The position numbers and the translations under genes are program-made. The notes under the pieces are model-generated. The model saw nothing but the letters and a program-made list of their open reading frames with translations, did no database searches and had not been told where the DNA came from. A stretch of 34,021 nucleotides of DNA from Verrucomicrobiota bacterium (GTDB taxonomy: Bacteria; Verrucomicrobiota; Verrucomicrobiia; Limisphaerales; SIBE01). Of the stretch, positions 1 through 9,200 are shown one piece after another (position 1 is the stretch's first letter; the number at the start of each line of letters is the position of its first letter). The stretch covers positions 1 through 34,021 of the forward strand of contig JACPRI010000279.1 in the NCBI GenBank assembly GCA_016190065.1, written 5' to 3'.

Positions 1-2084
1 AACGGCGGAACCTGGAGACGGAGCATCCCCTTCGATAACGCCGCCGCCCGTCTCTCGATTATCGTGCCGCCGCGTGTGTCCCACCACTCGGCGTTCGCCG
101 ACGCAACCGGCCCGACGGAAAGTTCAACAATCAAGCCACGGCGTTCCGGTGGATCCAGTTTCTCAATGGCCACTTTCTCCCACGCGGCGGCAGGGTCGAA
201 CACCCAGCACCACGCGCGTTTCCCTGCGCGCAGTCCGATGACTCGCAAGGTTGCGTCGCTGCACGTCGCGTCGAGCTTTTGGACCTCGCCGTTGTTCCAG
301 GGCACGTCGGCGATGAAGCGGCTGAGCGGACGATAGATCGGGTAGCCGTTGCGCTGATCGATGCGTTCCCACCACCAGAACAGCGCCGTGCCCGAAGCGC
401 CGGAAAGCGCCGAGGCCCAAAGACCGTTGTGCACGTCGCTCAGGTTGCTGCTGCGCTTCATGTCCTCCGTGATGCGCCATTTGTCGTCAGCCAGGCCGAA
501 CTCGCCGAGGTGCGCCGGCTTGTTCGGGGCTTGTTCGCGCAGCCAGCGCGTGCGCTCGATCACGGCATCGACTTCATTCGTGAGCCGCGCCTTGTCGATC
601 GGGCGCAGATAAAAGTGCACGTCGGCCACGTCGAGCTTCGGGTTCCGGCAATCCTTCGCGCTTGGCCCCCACGTGCTCGTCGCGCGCAGATGGCGGTACG
701 GGTCGCTCTGCTCGAAGAACTCACCCAACTCAGCGTAAAAGCGATCCGTTGGCAGACCTGGATTCATCTCGTTCCAGTATTCCCAGGCGGCGATGCTGGT
801 CGAGTAACCCCAGCGCGCGATGGCGTAACGGAAAAACTTCTTCGCGTCAGCGATGGCGCGGTCGTAATTGGTGCTCGCCGGGTTCGTGAGCGCGTTCATG
901 TACAGGTCGCGCGTCAGCATGCAGAGCTGGAGATAAATCCCGTGCTGTTCCGCAGCCGAAAGCAATTCGTCGAGCAGAAAGCAGTCGAGCGGGTTGTAGA
1001 ACCCGCGCGCCGCCCGATTCATATTCGCTTCCCAGAGCAATTCTGCGGCGGCGGATTCCTCTTTCAGCGACAAATCGCCTAGCCACGCCGCGCCTTTGCC
1101 CTCGAGTCGAAAGCGCATGGTTCCGAGACGCCAGTCTCGCGCGCCCGTGCTAAACTCGTGACGAAATCCCGTCCAAACGAGCGGTTCCGCTGATTTCAGC
1201 GGCGGTGACAACGAACCGTGCACTTCAAGACGCAAGGCGACATCCGTTTCGGTGCGCACTTGGCCGGTCACCACGTAACGCGTCGCCGGCCGCACCGCGA
1301 CTGGATGCGAGGGAGTGACTTCCTGCGTCGCATTGCTCGAGGTCACGAGAAGGCACCGGCGCGCGGGATCATCCGGGTCGGTCACCAGGCGGCCCCGGCC
1401 GCTCCAGGATCGTCCCCAGGCGCTCTTGCGCGCTTCGATCGCGAGCGCCCAGTCTTCCGCGCACGTCCACACGCGCAGATAATTGGCTCCGTTCTCGGCC
1501 AGCTTGGCGAAGATTTCCCCTGCCCTCGGCACTGTGACGTGTTGCTGTTCGCCGATGAACGCGAGGTTTTGCCCAATCGCGAAAAACGGCTCGCCGTTGT
1601 CGAATTCGAAAAAGCGCGGATCGTTCCGGGCGACGCGGATGAAGCCTTTCGCGTTCGATGGGACGCACTCGAATGAGATCGGCGTGGATCGCGAATCGCC
1701 GCGACCGTCCTTCAGCACGGCCATGGCCGTGTATTTCCCGGCCAATGATGGCGCAAACCGCGCCTTCCACGCGCCGGCGCCGATCGGGTAGCTCCAATCT
1801 CGTGGCGCTCCGCTCTCGCCGTTGCGGCGGCGCTCATACTCCTGCGCGAAGAACGCCGGCACCACGTGCTTCTGGCCATTCGACGCCGTGAACTCGACGC
1901 GCAAATCCACGACCGCCGGATCGAATGGGTCGGCGTAGTGGGTCAGACCGGTGACGGTGAATTCCGCCATGGCAAAGGCGCCGACCGTGTTCGTAGGGGC
2001 GCGCAGTTCGAGCGCGGTGCTGTCCTCGAGGGCAGACACGAACACCAGGGCAAGCCAGAGGGCCGAAGTCAACGGAATGTTCAC
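1..2084 (-). CDS. Secreted DUF5060-type glycoside hydrolase (clan GH-A), 3' end off the window
   Basis: An uninterrupted frame of 694 codons runs off the left edge, so the C-terminus is missing. I chose the GTG at 2084 because it is followed directly by a hydrophobic leader (TSALWLALVFVSAL) and then a mature domain. Residues about 25-125 look like the Ig-like DUF5060 domain that precedes many GH5-like enzymes. A TIM-barrel start follows (FFAIGQNLAF, then ANYLRVWTCAEDWAL). Residues about 222-340 look like an inserted beta-sandwich resembling a family 4/9 carbohydrate-binding module. The barrel then resumes. Candidate catalytic glutamates are E439 in AWEYWNEMN (acid/base) and E528 in AHLGEFGLAD (nucleophile), the usual GH-A pattern. 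It probably acts on polysaccharide outside the cytoplasm; the substrate cannot be read from the sequence. No clear Shine-Dalgarno was seen; a TTG at 2102 is an alternative start. Confidence 0.85.
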   Translation of the reverse strand, partial: MNIPLTSALWLALVFVSALEDSTALELRAPTNTVGAFAMAEFTVTGLTHYADPFDPAVVDLRVEFTASNGQKHVVPAFFAQEYERRRNGESGAPRDWSYPIGAGAWKARFAPSLAGKYTAMAVLKDGRGDSRSTPISFECVPSNAKGFIRVARNDPRFFEFDNGEPFFAIGQNLAFIGEQQHVTVPRAGEIFAKLAENGANYLRVWTCAEDWALAIEARKSAWGRSWSGRGRLVTDPDDPARRCLLVTSSNATQEVTPSHPVAVRPATRYVVTGQVRTETDVALRLEVHGSLSPPLKSAEPLVWTGFRHEFSTGARDWRLGTMRFRLEGKGAAWLGDLSLKEESAAAELLWEANMNRAARGFYNPLDCFLLDELLSAAEQHGIYLQLCMLTRDLYMNALTNPASTNYDRAIADAKKFFRYAIARWGYSTSIAAWEYWNEMNPGLPTDRFYAELGEFFEQSDPYRHLRATSTWGPSAKDCRNPKLDVADVHFYLRPIDKARLTNEVDAVIERTRWLREQAPNKPAHLGEFGLADDKWRITEDMKRSSNLSDVHNGLWASALSGASGTALFWWWERIDQRNGYPIYRPLSRFIADVPWNNGEVQKLDATCSDATLRVIGLRAGKRAWCWVFDPAAAWEKVAIEKLDPPERRGLIVELSVGPVASANAEWWDTRGGTIIERRAAALSKGMLRLQVPP

Positions 2085-2367
2085 GAAGTTGAGACCTGAC
2101 AAGTGCGTTGCGTATTCATCGGGAAATGGGCGCGTCGCGAAGAGTCAACGCAGATCTGGTCACGAACCCTGCCGACCGGAATGGGTGTCACAGGCTGGTG
2201 CTTCGGAAGTCCTGATTCGGAGGACCGTCTCGCGTACATGCAATTTGTTCCGTACGCATAGGCAAGCGCGGGTTGCACGTTGGAACGGTGGATGACTGCC
2301 AAGGCTGCCACCCCGCAGCCGAATCAAATCTTTATGTGTCCGTGTCTTTGTGCTAAATCACGCCTGC

Positions 2368-2708
2368 ATGGCTGAGGCCGCCATCATGTTCACGACCAGG
2401 TGGGCTACAGCGCGCTGGCACAGCGCAATGAGCCACTCGCCATCGAATTGCTTGAAGAGCACCGGCGCTTCTTGCGGTCGCTCTTCGGCCAGTTCAGTGG
2501 CCTGGAGGTCGATTGCGTCGGCGATGGCTTCTTCGTCGAGTTTGGCAGCGCGCTTGAAGCCACTCGGTGCGCCGTGGAGATTCAGCGGGCGCTGGAGCAA
2601 CGCAACAGAACACAAGCGACGGAGCGTCGAATTCGGCTGCGAGTTGGCCTCCACCTGGGCGATGTGATCCATCGGGAAGGCAAGGTCAGTGGGAACGCTT
2701 TGAGGTGA
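2368..2708 (+). pseudogene. Frameshifted, truncated class III nucleotide cyclase remnant
   Basis: The translated sequence matches the cyclase domain of the gene at 9615-11684 closely (for example GYSALAQRNEPLAIELLEEH against GYSALAQKNEALALKLLDEH). The beginning, EAAIMFT, is in a different frame from GYSALAQ. One base is missing near 2396-2398, exactly where the first metal-binding aspartate codon should be. The match ends at about 2697, just before the Asn/Arg transition-state motif, and the frame stops at 2706-2708. The remnant therefore keeps only about the first 110 residues of a cyclase domain and none of the downstream TolB-like or TPR domains. It lies 60 bp upstream of an intact cyclase-kinase gene. 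It reads as a decayed member of the local cyclase array and is unlikely to encode an active protein. Confidence 0.8.
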
Positions 2709-2769
2709 CTCTGTAGTCGCTTGGTGCGAACCAAGCTAAGCAGCCGCCGTCTTATTGGAAACTAATCGG

Positions 2770-5700
2770 GTGCATAACGATTCAACAGAGCGGCGCGAAT
2801 TGGCCACGATCGTTTTCACGGACATCGTCGGCTCCACGGAGCTCAAGCATCGATTAGGCGAGCGCGAGGCCGTCGCTCTGATCAAGCGGCATCATGCGCT
2901 GATCCGCGACATTCTGAGCGGCTTCCCGGAAGGCGAAGAGATCGAGACGGCGGGTGACTCCTTTTTCATTCTCTTTGCCAAGCCCTCGGACGCGGTGCAA
3001 TTTGCGCTCCGGGTTCAATCCAAACTTCGCGCCTTGGCCCCGGCAGCTCATCCGATCAGTGATCGAATCGGGATTCATGTCGGCGAAGTCTTGGTCGAGA
3101 GCGCCACCGATGCGCCGACGGACAAGGCTCCTTCGGGCATCCACGTGGACACGTGCGCGCGCGTGATGTCGCTGGGCGAGAGCGATCAAATCCTGCTGAC
3201 GCGTTTTGCTTTCGACACGGCCCGCTCAGTGTTGAAAGGCGAAGCTCTCGAAGGACTCGGGCCGCTGTGCTGGATGAATCACGGGCCGTATCGGCTCAAA
3301 GGCGTGGAAGAGTCGCTGGAGATTTGTGAGGTCGGCGAAGCTGGAAAAGGACGGCTCGCCGCGCCACCCGACACGGAGAAAGCCCACCGGCAGATCTCAG
3401 CCGATGACGAACCGGTGCTGGGCTGGCGACCAGCGCTCGAACAGGTCGTGCCGAATACGAAATGGGTCTTGGAAAAGAAACTGGGGGAAGGCGGCTTTGG
3501 TGAAGTGTGGCTCGGCCGGCACCAAACCTTGAAGGAGCGGCGCGTGTTCAAGTTTTGCTTTCGGGCGGATCGCGTGCGCTCGCTCAAACGGGAGGTGACG
3601 CTCTTCCGGTTGTTGAAAGAGCGGGTGGGCCAGCATCCCAACATCGTCGGCGTGCAGGAGGTCTATTTTGATGCGCCGCCCTTTTACATCGTGATGGATT
3701 ATGCGGAGGGGCAGGACCTCAAAACGTGGAGCGAGGAGCGTGGCGGCGTGGCGAGCGTTCCGTTGGACCTGAAGCTCGAGATCGTGGCGCAGGTGGCGGA
3801 TGCGCTGCAAGCGGCGCATGAGGCGGGAGTGATTCACCGGGATGTGAAGCCGAGCAACATCCTGATTGCGGAGTGCGGAGTGCGGAATGCGGAATCGGAA
3901 ACGGGGAAGGCCGCAACGCAATTTCGCTCGCCGTCAAACTTGTCCTCTTCTTCGACCCCTGCGCACTCCGAATTCCGCACTCCGCATTTGCAAGTTCGAC
4001 TGACGGACTTCGGGATCGGGCAAGTGGTCTCACAGGAAGCGTTGGCCGGACTGACGCGGATGGGTTTTACGCAGACCATGCTCTCGCCGGGCTCCTCCTC
4101 GCAGACGGGCACTCACCTGTACATGGCGCCGGAATTGATCGCGGGCGAACGCGCGTCGATTCGCTCGGACATTTATTCGCTGGGTGTGGTGCTTTATCAA
4201 TTGCTCATTGGGGATTTAGCACGTCCGCTGACCACGGATTGGGCAAAGCGAATTACCGATCCATTGCTGCGGGAAGATTTGGAGAAATGTTTTGCGGGCA
4301 ATCCGGAGGAACGGTTTTCCAGCGCCGGGCAGTTGGCGAAGAACCTTCGTTGCTTGGCAGAACGCCGAAGGGAATCCTCCGCACGTCAGAACGCCGCGTC
4401 TCGCCGAAGGATCGTGCGCACTATGGCTTCCACCACGCTCGCGGTCGCAGCAGTTGCGGCTCTGGTTTTCTATGCGTTCACCTTGATACTGCGTGAGGAC
4501 GGCAAATCAATCGTGGTCATTCCGTTCACCAACGATAGTCCGGACAAGGCCGACGAATACTTGAATGACACCCTGACGGACGAAATGATCAATCGGCTGA
4601 AGAAGGTCCGAGGTCTGAAGGTAGCACGGGTGGACTCCAGCGCGACGAACCAGCTTGAGGACACGCGTATGCTTCTCGCCCAGTTCGTGCCGACGTCCAC
4701 GATGCTGGAAGGAAGCGTCGGCCAATCAGGAGAAACTCTCCACGTCCGCGCCCGCCTCAGGGGCACAGCCAATGGACGACAACTCTGGTCGCAGGAATAC
4801 CACCGCGAGATCAAAGGCGCTTTGACCCTCCCCGGCGAGCTGGCGCAACAGGTCGCGACGGCCTTAAGCGTTCGCCTGGACCTGGCGGAGCGACGACAAC
4901 TCGAGCAAAAGCCAACGACCAACTCGGCGGCATATCTGGATTATTTGCGCGGAAGATTTCATGTTCGTCATCCGGGTCCCGCCTCTGTCGCCAACGCGGC
5001 TGCAATCCAGACCCTGGAGCGAGTGGTCGCATTGGATACCAACTTTGCGGCCGCCTATGCGGAACTGGGCCGTGCCTACGTCCACAGACTCTTTTTCATG
5101 AACCCCGAGGAGAAACAGTGGGAATCGAAGGCGAAAGCCGCCGTTGAAAGAGCGATCAACTTGGAACCCAGCTCCGCCGAAGCCCATGCCGCTCGGGGCT
5201 ACTTCCTCTGGACCCATGGACAAGGTTTCCCGCACGAACAAGCCATTGAGGAGCTCAAGCTGGCGCTGAAGCTGGACCCACAGTTAGAAGAGGCTTATCA
5301 GCGCCTCTTGCCGATTTACGCGCATGTCGGCCTTCTGGACGAAGCAATCGAGTTAATCGAACAAGCCAGGATGACCAATCCCCTCGAGGATGATTGGCGC
5401 CTGTACAGAGCTATGGCGCTTCTCTGGCAGGGGGAGTACGCGGAGGCGTTAACGGTTTACGACGGACTTCGAAACGCGCCGGTCAGCGGGGCGCCCTTCA
5501 CGGGGTCTCTCATTGCCTGGGCACAATTTCAGCTTGGCCGAACCAACGACGCCTGGAGCACAATTCACAAATACCTGGCTGCGCGCCCGGAGGACATCGG
5601 CGGCCTCTTCGCCGGAGTCCAAGCCATGCTGTTTGCCCAAGCAGGCGAACAAAGAAGAGCGGAGGAGCAAATAACCAACGCCACCGCTCACAGCAAGGGC

Positions 5701-6000
5701 TTCGGCCATTTTCATCACACGGCCTACAACATGGCCTCGGCGTACGCGCTCATGGACAAGCCCCAGCAAGCGATTTATTGGTTTAAGGAAGCGGTGGACA
5801 ACGGGTTCAATTGTTACCCGCTGTTCTTGGAGGATGAAAACCTGAAGTCCCTCCGTTCAGACAAGGCTTTCACGGAGATTCTGGCAAAGGAGGAGAAAAA
5901 GTACAAGAAGATCAAAGCCAAGTATGGCGGTCGAAAGGGCTTGGTTCGCCGCCAACGCCGCGAAAATCAAAGTGCCGCGAACGCGGAAACGCACAGGTAA
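2770..6000 (+). CDS. Class III nucleotide cyclase / Ser-Thr protein kinase / TolB-like / TPR fusion protein
   Basis: About 1076 residues from a GTG start; an in-frame TTG at 2755 is possible and neither has a strong ribosome site. Residues about 10-190 form a class III cyclase domain with both metal aspartates (D18 in FTDIVGST, D63 in ETAGDSFF). The usual transition-state Asn is Asp (D127 in HVDTCAR), while Arg131 is kept. Residues about 231-500 are a Hanks-type kinase: glycine loop LGEGGFGEVWLG, Lys261, HRDVKPSN at 356-363, DFG at 413 and MAPE. Between HRD and DFG sits a low-complexity insertion of about 40 residues encoded by a palindromic repeat. A membrane segment lies at about 546-570, followed by a TolB/FlgO-like domain (VVIPFTND) and TPR repeats to the C-terminus. 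The likely layout is cytoplasmic cyclase and kinase with a periplasmic TPR part. The C-terminal TPR region is paralogous to that of the 9615 gene (shared FHHTAYN and LKSLRS). Confidence 0.9.
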   Translation: MHNDSTERRELATIVFTDIVGSTELKHRLGEREAVALIKRHHALIRDILSGFPEGEEIETAGDSFFILFAKPSDAVQFALRVQSKLRALAPAAHPISDRIGIHVGEVLVESATDAPTDKAPSGIHVDTCARVMSLGESDQILLTRFAFDTARSVLKGEALEGLGPLCWMNHGPYRLKGVEESLEICEVGEAGKGRLAAPPDTEKAHRQISADDEPVLGWRPALEQVVPNTKWVLEKKLGEGGFGEVWLGRHQTLKERRVFKFCFRADRVRSLKREVTLFRLLKERVGQHPNIVGVQEVYFDAPPFYIVMDYAEGQDLKTWSEERGGVASVPLDLKLEIVAQVADALQAAHEAGVIHRDVKPSNILIAECGVRNAESETGKAATQFRSPSNLSSSSTPAHSEFRTPHLQVRLTDFGIGQVVSQEALAGLTRMGFTQTMLSPGSSSQTGTHLYMAPELIAGERASIRSDIYSLGVVLYQLLIGDLARPLTTDWAKRITDPLLREDLEKCFAGNPEERFSSAGQLAKNLRCLAERRRESSARQNAASRRRIVRTMASTTLAVAAVAALVFYAFTLILREDGKSIVVIPFTNDSPDKADEYLNDTLTDEMINRLKKVRGLKVARVDSSATNQLEDTRMLLAQFVPTSTMLEGSVGQSGETLHVRARLRGTANGRQLWSQEYHREIKGALTLPGELAQQVATALSVRLDLAERRQLEQKPTTNSAAYLDYLRGRFHVRHPGPASVANAAAIQTLERVVALDTNFAAAYAELGRAYVHRLFFMNPEEKQWESKAKAAVERAINLEPSSAEAHAARGYFLWTHGQGFPHEQAIEELKLALKLDPQLEEAYQRLLPIYAHVGLLDEAIELIEQARMTNPLEDDWRLYRAMALLWQGEYAEALTVYDGLRNAPVSGAPFTGSLIAWAQFQLGRTNDAWSTIHKYLAARPEDIGGLFAGVQAMLFAQAGEQRRAEEQITNATAHSKGFGHFHHTAYNMASAYALMDKPQQAIYWFKEAVDNGFNCYPLFLEDENLKSLRSDKAFTEILAKEEKKYKKIKAKYGGRKGLVRRQRRENQSAANAETHR
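3868..3987. repeat. In-frame palindromic repeat inserted in the kinase domain
   Basis: About 120 bp bounded by inverted copies of a GCGGAGTGCGGA(A/G)T motif. The left end reads gcggagtgcggagtgcgga, and the right end reads aattccgcactccgc in the complementary sense. It falls between the HRD and DFG motifs of the kinase and adds about 40 Ser/Thr/Ala/Glu-rich residues without breaking the frame. Such a motif looks like a dispersed genomic repeat; only one full copy is visible here. Confidence 0.75.
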
Positions 6001-6262
6001 GATCTTTTGAGGGATCCAAGCCTGAAACATGTCCCGACCGATCTCCGATGCTTGAGCAGAAACTCCTCTCCAAAAATCAAAGGTTGATCCTTGATCACGA
6101 CTTCCCCAGTATCCAGGTGCTCCAGGCCAGCAATGACCCGCAGGAGAGTTGTTTTGCCGAACGTCCAATGAGAACCAAAGTGCCAACTCTTTGCGAGGGA
6201 ATCAAGCGGCCGAGTGACCGACGCCTCCTCTAGAGCGAGTTTCTGCTTTGATCGGTCTTGCA
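6001..6262 (-). pseudogene. Decayed fragment of an ABC transporter ATP-binding protein
   Basis: Antisense to its neighbours, a frame reads GKTTLLRVIAGLEHLDTGEV followed by VIKDQPL. This is the classic end of a Walker A motif plus the following helix and strand of an ABC ATPase. Just upstream, the expected residues VGTLVLIGRS appear in another frame, so a few bases of the Walker A loop have been lost. Downstream, HRRSVG and then FQAW in a shifted frame recall the region before the Q-loop. Nothing resembling the signature motif or Walker B is present. It is a short relic occupying the gap between two cyclase genes. It may derive from the ATPase missing from the amino-acid transporter at 12844-14517, but that link is only a guess. 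Confidence 0.65.
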
Positions 6263-9200
6263 TGCAGTGCCCTCGATGCCATTACAAGAACGCCGCGGAT
6301 GCCAATTTCTGCACGGAGTGCGGAACGACGTTGAACGCGACGTGTTCGGCGTGCGGCGCAACGATCGCGCCGGCGGCTAAGTTCTGTTCCAAGTGCGGAA
6401 TCCCCGTTCCCCGTTCCCGAGTATCAGTGGGCAGGGACGAAAGAGCCTCAGAGGAAGCACGAGACGAACGGCGCTGGGCCACGTTGGTGTTCGCCGACCT
6501 GTCCGGGTTCACCGCGGTCAGCGAGAGTTTGGACCCGGAGGATGTCAAGGCCCTGGCGAACCAATGCACGCAACGGCTGGGCGAAGAAGTTCGGCGCTTC
6601 GGAGGGGTTGTTCTCAATGTGGCCGGAGATCAGATCTTCGCTGCGTTCGGCGCGCCCACTACGCATGAGGACGACGCCGAGCGTGCCGTGCGTGCAGCGC
6701 TCGCGATGCGCGATTGCGCGCTCGAACACCCGGCCGGACACACATTGAAAGTCCACATTGGCGTCAACACCGGAGAGGTCATGGCGGGTCTCATCGGACC
6801 CAAGGAGCGGCAGGACTACACCGCGATGGGCGATGCGACAAATGTCGCTGCCCGACTTATGAGCGCCGCTCCGCCTGGGACAGTCCTCGTCGGAGAAGAA
6901 ACCTGGCGCGCGACCCGGCGCGTAGTGCGTTATCGCGAGCTGCCGCCCGTGTCGGTAAAGGGCAAGGAACGCCCCGTGGCGGTATGGGAAGCGCTCGCGG
7001 CCACAGATCTGGCCGAAGCCCGCCCGCTGGCGGGTGCTCCTTTGATGGGGCGCGACCACGAGATGTCCTTGCTTTCGGAGATCTGGCTGAAAGTCGTCCG
7101 CGAAGCTCGTCCGCAACTGATCACGGTCATCGGCGAACCGGGGATTGGGAAGTCGCGAATCGTCGCCGAATTTGAACGGCAGTATTGTGCGGGCGCCATT
7201 CGATTGCATGGACGGTGCCTGCCTTACGGGGAGGCACTGGGCTATTGGGCGCTGGCCAGCATGTTAAAGGAAGCCGCGGAGATCACCGCGGAGGACGACC
7301 CTGCGGCGACCCGGTCCAAGTTGGAGGCGTTGGTGACGACAGTCGTGGGCGAAGCGGTTTCCAAGGCAGGCACTGCCGGGGAGCTGTCGCGTCATCTGGC
7401 GCTGTTGGCGGGGTTGGAGCTGCCCGCCGAACGCGAAGGCAACATGCCCGACCAGAAGGCGCTCCACGGTTCGGTGCGGAAGTTCTGCGAAGCCCTCGCG
7501 AGTCGCCAGCCGCTTTTCCTGATGTTCGAGGACATTCATTGGGCCGATGACGCGCTGCTCGATCTCATCGAGCACATCGCGTCGCGGGCCAGGGAAGTGC
7601 CGCTGCTGATCCTGACCCAGGCCAGACCCGACCTCTTGCAGAAGCGTCCGAATTGGGGCGGAGGCGTGCGCGCGTTTACTTCACTCTCGCTGGAACCGTT
7701 GGGCGAGACTGCCGCTGAGCAACTCGTCCTGGCGCTCTGTCGCGAGCGTGGCTTGCCTGAAGGCGCGGCAGAAGGCGCCAGCCGTGGCGCAGGCGGCAAC
7801 CCGCTCTTCGCGGAAGAGTTGGTGGCGATGATCGCGGAGCGTGGCGCCCAGGATGGAATTCCTTCGGCGATCAAGGCGCTGATTGCGGCGCGGCTGGATG
7901 GGCTGACGGGCTCGGAACGAGCGGCGCTGCAAGCCGCTGCCGTCTTTGGAAAAGTGTTTTGGGAGACGGGGCTGGGGGCGATGGGAGTCGCGACGGATCT
8001 GCCGGCAATTCTTGAAACGCTCGAAGAGAAGGATTTGATCCGACAGCAGCCCGTGTCTCAATTCCGCGGCGATCATGAATACATTTTTAAGCACGATTTG
8101 ATTCGCGACGTGGCCTACGAAACGCTGCCCCGCGCCGAACGCAAGCGTCTGCACGCGCAGGTTGCGGATTGGATGGAGAAAACGGCTGCCGAGAGTCTCG
8201 AGAATTATTTCGATCAGCTCGCTCATCACGCGCTGAGCGCCAGCCAGGAAGAACGGGCGATGAACTACCTGGTCGCCGCCGCTGAGCGCGCGCATCGGCT
8301 CTCGGCGCATCGCGAGGAAACGTCTTTGCTCGCCCAGGCGCTGGCCTTAGGAGAGGGGTTTCGGCCGCCCGCGGACCTGGCAGTGCTCCGGGCCAAGCGA
8401 GGCACCGCCTTCGGGCGCCTGGCCATGTGGGTGGAGGCACGGCGCGAGTTGGAACTAGCGCTCGGGGACCTTCCGCCTGCCAACAGCGAACAGCGGACCC
8501 AACTGCTCGTGGATCTTTCGGCGGCCTGTTTCTGGGTGCTGGACCTCGCGGCCACGCGGACTTACGCGCAGGAGGCCGTTTCGCTGGCGGAGAGCATTGG
8601 TAAGCCGGAGCTGGCTGCCGACGCGATGGGCTGGATCGCAAACGCGATTCAGGGCGACGGCAACCCGAGGGAAGCTTTGGAAATACACCGCCGCGCGCAC
8701 CAACGGGCGGGCGGGCGGGCGATGAGTACACGCGGCATTGCGGCTTTGACGCTCTATTTGCTCGGCGAAATCGACGAAGCCATCGAAGTCGGCCGTGAAG
8801 CCGTCCACATAGCCCGTGGTTTGCATCACACCTCGGCAACGATGTACGGGCTGCCCCACTTGGGCATCGCCCTGGCGACCAGCGGCCGGTACACCGAGGC
8901 GATGCGGGTCTTCGACGAGGCGCGCCAATTTGGGAAGGAATATGAAGTCTGGTCGCTGCTGGCGCGTTCAATCGCTTTCTCAGCCGGGTTCCACCTCGAC
9001 GTTTATGATTTTGCCGGCAACCAGGCGCTGGCCGAGGAAGCGCGGGAACTGGCGCGCTCGAACAAATTCCTTTTTACCGTCGTCAGCGCTGGTATTGACC
9101 TGCTCCTCAATTTCGCCAGGCGACAGGAAGTGGCCGAAGCGGAAAAGCTCTTGGGCGAAGTGCGGACGACGGCGGACGCGCTCGCAGGATCTCACGGCTG

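Noticed and set aside
279-1082. Open frame of 267 codons on the plus strand
   Set aside because: It is the shadow of the glycoside hydrolase on the other strand; its translation is Arg/Val-rich with no family features.
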